A stretch of 64,000 bases of DNA from WHSW01 sp963729075. Lineage in GTDB: Bacteria > Actinomycetota > Thermoleophilia > Solirubrobacterales > 70-9. Below the pieces are notes generated by a model. It was not told the origin of the DNA and made no database searches. It saw only the letters and a list, made by a program, of their open reading frames with translations. The translations under genes and the position numbers were made by a program. Of the stretch, positions 61,722-64,000 are shown one piece after another; the first letter of the stretch is position 1; each line of letters starts with the position of its first letter. The stretch is from positions 186,001 through 250,000 of the forward strand of contig CAVSMU010000007.1 in the NCBI GenBank assembly GCA_963729075.1. The letters run 5' to 3'.

Positions 61722-63554
61722 ATGGCGCGCCGGGGGATCGCGGCGGCGGCGCTCGCTGCGCTGGCGCTCGTCGCGGCGCCCGCCGCCGCGGCGGCGAAGG
61801 AGGCGAAGGTCACCGACGCCGACGTGCGGCTGCGCCTGGCACCAGACGCCAGCCTGCTCGTCAACGAGCGGCTGACCTTCGACTACGACGGCGACTTTCA
61901 GGCTTCCTACCGCGAGCTGGAGCTCAACTTCGGCGAGCGGATCGGCGACATCGCCGTGTCGGAGCCCGGCGGACCGCAGTACCGGCCGGGCGGCTGCGCC
62001 CAGCTCGGCTGCTTCGATCCGTTCCCGAACCGGTTCGGGGTCGCGGAGCTCCCGGACGGGGTGCGCATCGTCTGGCACCACAAGGCGTCCGACGAAGAGC
62101 GCACGTTCGACATCTCCTACCGCGTCATCGACGCGGTCGTCGCCTACGACGACGTGCTCGACGTGCGGTGGCAGGTGTGGGGGTCGGAATGGGACCAGCG
62201 GCTGCCCGAGCTGACCGCGAGCCTCGCCGATCCCGCGCTCGACCCCGACGACGAGCGCTACCGCGTCTGGGGCTACCCGCGCGAGGTGCAGAGCGGAGAG
62301 ACCGAGCGCGACCCGGGCGTGGCGCGGCTGACCGCCACCGACATCCCCGCCGGCCAGTTCGTCGAGATGCGCGTGCTGGTGCCCCGCACGCCGGGCCAGA
62401 ACGTGAGTGCCGCCCGCGTGAAGGAGGGCGACGGGCTCGGGAAGATCCTCGCCGAGGAGGGGGCAAAGGACGACGACTACCGCTACTCGTGGGCGCGCCT
62501 CGAGCGGTTCCTGGGCGAGAACGCCCCGCTGCTGTCGCTGATCGTCGCCGCGCTGGCGCTGGGGTTCCTCGCGGTGCTCTGGCTGCGTGCGCGTGAGCGC
62601 CCGACCTCGGTGCCAAAGTACCTCCCCGGCCCGCCCGACGACGCGACGTCGCCCGCGCTCGCCTACGCGCTTGCCGAGGAGGGCGAGGACTCCACCGACA
62701 CCGTGCTCGCGACCCTGCTCGACCTCGTCGATCGCGGTTACTACGACGTCTCCTCGGCGACGACCGAGGACGAGAAGCTCGACCTCGCGATCACGAAGAG
62801 TGAGCAGCGGCCCGCCGACGGCGAGCTCGCCACGCACGAGCGGATCACGCTCTCGTTCTTCGACGAGCTGATCGACGACAAGACCGTGGCCCTCAGCGAG
62901 ATGAAGGACCTCGTCCCCAAGCACGATTCGGGCTGGCGTGCCCGCTGGACGACGATGACCAACGCCCTCGACGAGGTCGAGGGCGGCGAGCTGGAATGGG
63001 ATCGAAGCTACGCCGGCTGGGAGCTGGTCGCGCTGCTGCCGGTCGGCGCCGCGTTCGTCCTGCTCGCGATCGCGTCGGTCGAGGTGCGCGGCAACCTGAT
63101 CTGGCCGCTGGTGATCGGGATCCCGACCTGCCTCGCGCTGCTCGTCTATCCGTCGAAGAACCTCAAGCGCCTCAGCGCCAAGAGCAGGGAGCGAAACGCG
63201 AGCTGGAAGGCGTTCGCCCGCTGGACGGACGACTTCCCCCGCCTCGACGACGACCCGCCGGCGACCCTGGCGCTCTGGAAGCGGATCCTCGTCTACGCCG
63301 TCGCCTTCGGGACCGCCGAGCGGATGATCGAGTCGGGCCGGATCCCGGCACCGGTCACCGCGGAGGCGACCAGCGGGGCGGGCTGGAGCGCGTACGCGTT
63401 CACCGGCAGCACGTTCCACTCGCTCGACGGCTCGAGCTTCGGCTCGAGCTTCTCGTCGCACGTGGCGCCGGAGTCCTCGTCCTCGGGAGGCGGCGGCGGC
63501 TTCTCGGGCGGTGGAGGCGGAGCCTCGGGCGGCGGTGGCGGGGGGTCGTGGTAG
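61722..63554 (+). CDS. DUF2207-family membrane protein with Gly/Ser-rich tail
   Basis: The 610-residue protein has a signal peptide (IAAAALAALALVAAPAAAAA), an extracellular DUF2207 beta domain (RLRLAPDASLLVNERLTFDY, WHHKASDEERTFDISYRVID), a first TM around residue 270 (LLSLIVAALALGFLAVLWLR), a cytoplasmic part and two further TM helices near 440-480. The end is glycine/serine rich (SSFGSSFSSHVAPESSSSGG). Such tails occur in LemA-linked DUF2207 proteins. Probably works with LemA in the envelope. Confidence 0.9.
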   Translation: MARRGIAAAALAALALVAAPAAAAAKEAKVTDADVRLRLAPDASLLVNERLTFDYDGDFQASYRELELNFGERIGDIAVSEPGGPQYRPGGCAQLGCFDPFPNRFGVAELPDGVRIVWHHKASDEERTFDISYRVIDAVVAYDDVLDVRWQVWGSEWDQRLPELTASLADPALDPDDERYRVWGYPREVQSGETERDPGVARLTATDIPAGQFVEMRVLVPRTPGQNVSAARVKEGDGLGKILAEEGAKDDDYRYSWARLERFLGENAPLLSLIVAALALGFLAVLWLRARERPTSVPKYLPGPPDDATSPALAYALAEEGEDSTDTVLATLLDLVDRGYYDVSSATTEDEKLDLAITKSEQRPADGELATHERITLSFFDELIDDKTVALSEMKDLVPKHDSGWRARWTTMTNALDEVEGGELEWDRSYAGWELVALLPVGAAFVLLAIASVEVRGNLIWPLVIGIPTCLALLVYPSKNLKRLSAKSRERNASWKAFARWTDDFPRLDDDPPATLALWKRILVYAVAFGTAERMIESGRIPAPVTAEATSGAGWSAYAFTGSTFHSLDGSSFGSSFSSHVAPESSSSGGGGGFSGGGGGASGGGGGGSW

Positions 63555-63580
63555 AGGCGGCCCCGCGCCCGCGCCCGCCC

Positions 63581-64000
63581 CTAGAGCTCCCAGCCGAAGC
63601 AGGCCGACCGATAGCTCGGGCGCTCGCGCTCGTAGAAGCGGTGGGCGTCTGCGCGCGCCTCGGCCGAGTCGAGCTCCAGGTGGGTGGCGCCGCGCTCGCG
63701 GCCCCACGCCTTGGCCGCGTCGAGCAGCGCCTTGCCGACCCCCTCTGAGCGGCGCTCGGGGTCGACCGCCAGGTCCTCGACCCAGGCGCGGTAGCCGAAG
63801 CGGACCGAGTGCAGGTCCTGGTATCCGGTGCAGAAGCCGACCAGGGCGCCGTCGTCCTCGGCCACGAGCACGCACGCGTCGTGCGAATCGATCGCCTGGC
63901 GAAGCGCCACGGCCGCCCGGCGCTCGTCCCAGGCCGCGGGTCGCGAGCCCGGGGGCGCGAACAGCCACTCATACAGCGGGACGATCGCCTCCTCCTCCCC
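63581..64000 (-). CDS. GNAT acetyltransferase (5' end outside window)
   Basis: The frame is open through base 64000. LVAEDDGALVGFCTGYQDLH, then WVEDLAVDPERRSEGVGKAL with the acetyl-CoA loop (R-R-S-E-G-V-G-K) and LELDSAEARADAHRFYERE are GNAT motifs, ending SYRSACFGWEL. GTG 63910 is a possible start, but the sequence upstream (EEEAIVPLYEWLFAPPGSRP) still reads as protein, so the gene probably continues past the window. Substrate unknown. Confidence 0.82.
   Translation of the reverse strand, partial: GEEEAIVPLYEWLFAPPGSRPAAWDERRAAVALRQAIDSHDACVLVAEDDGALVGFCTGYQDLHSVRFGYRAWVEDLAVDPERRSEGVGKALLDAAKAWGRERGATHLELDSAEARADAHRFYERERPSYRSACFGWEL

Noticed and set aside
61572..63968. 798-codon minus-strand frame
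   Set aside because: It is antisense to LemA and DUF2207 and has no recognisable domain.

Overview
The window looks like chromosome of a high-GC Gram-positive bacterium of the class Thermoleophilia (Solirubrobacterales-like Actinomycetota). This is inferred from very high GC and GC3, a near-complete coenzyme F420 pathway, a DivIVA coiled-coil protein, ClpS, many NTF2/SnoaL-like and small alpha/beta-barrel proteins, and Lys/Gly-rich secreted proteins. No rRNA or other strong taxonomic marker is present, so the placement is an inference.

Layout. Bases 1-123 are the end of a secreted-type protein. Bases 238-11631 form a lower-GC, gene-poor accessory segment. It is bounded by two direct copies of the last 29 nt of tRNA-Pro(GGG): a fragment at 238-266 and the intact gene at 11603-11676. 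It holds an IS1182-like transposase, an epoxide hydrolase, an alpha/beta hydrolase, a serine beta-lactamase-like hydrolase, several small unknown genes, relics and inverted repeats. A tRNA-rich stretch follows (Pro, Gly, Trp, Leu, Leu; 11.6-14.4 kb), with a CAP protein, an SRAP protein and a membrane-spliced M28 peptidase. From 16 to 28 kb lie acyl-CoA, ketone-body and leucine-type catabolic genes (acetoacetyl-CoA synthetase, acyl-CoA carboxylase beta, 3-hydroxybutyryl-CoA dehydrogenase, HMG-CoA lyase, thioesterase, SDR), a methylthioadenosine phosphorylase/deaminase pair and a DivIVA protein. From 28.6 to 35.9 kb is the F420 region: NADPH:F420 oxidoreductase, CofD, CofC, CofE without the nitroreductase domain, two overlapping cupins, a zinc alcohol dehydrogenase and fused FbiC. 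From 36 to 44.6 kb are aquaporin, pyrophosphatase, an orphan NMT1-like lipoprotein, a multicopper oxidase-ZIP-DtxR metal operon, YgfZ, and a coiled-coil nuclease-like protein. From 44.8 to 64 kb are crotonyl-CoA carboxylase/reductase and ethylmalonyl-CoA mutase (ethylmalonyl-CoA pathway), LysR, ClpS, MBL hydrolase, an F420-type luciferase-like oxidoreductase, amidase, MaoC, an AlkZ-like protein, two SCP2-like proteins, acyl-CoA dehydrogenase, and the LemA/DUF2207 pair.

Two cross-cutting observations stand out. First, about thirty genes on both strands have a TANNNT/GATACT-type -10 hexamer only 5-10 nt before the start codon and no Shine-Dalgarno sequence, so leaderless transcription appears to be the default for first genes of transcription units. 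Internal operon genes instead use NTGA overlaps. Second, three genes (clpS, the amidase, an SDR) have conserved N-termini that cannot be reached from AUG, GUG or UUG; AUC, AUC and CUG lie at the expected places.

Metabolically the genes fit together as acetoacetate or leucine-derived carbon to acetoacetyl-CoA, 3-hydroxybutyryl-CoA, crotonyl-CoA, ethylmalonyl-CoA and methylsuccinyl-CoA, alongside F420 synthesis and use.
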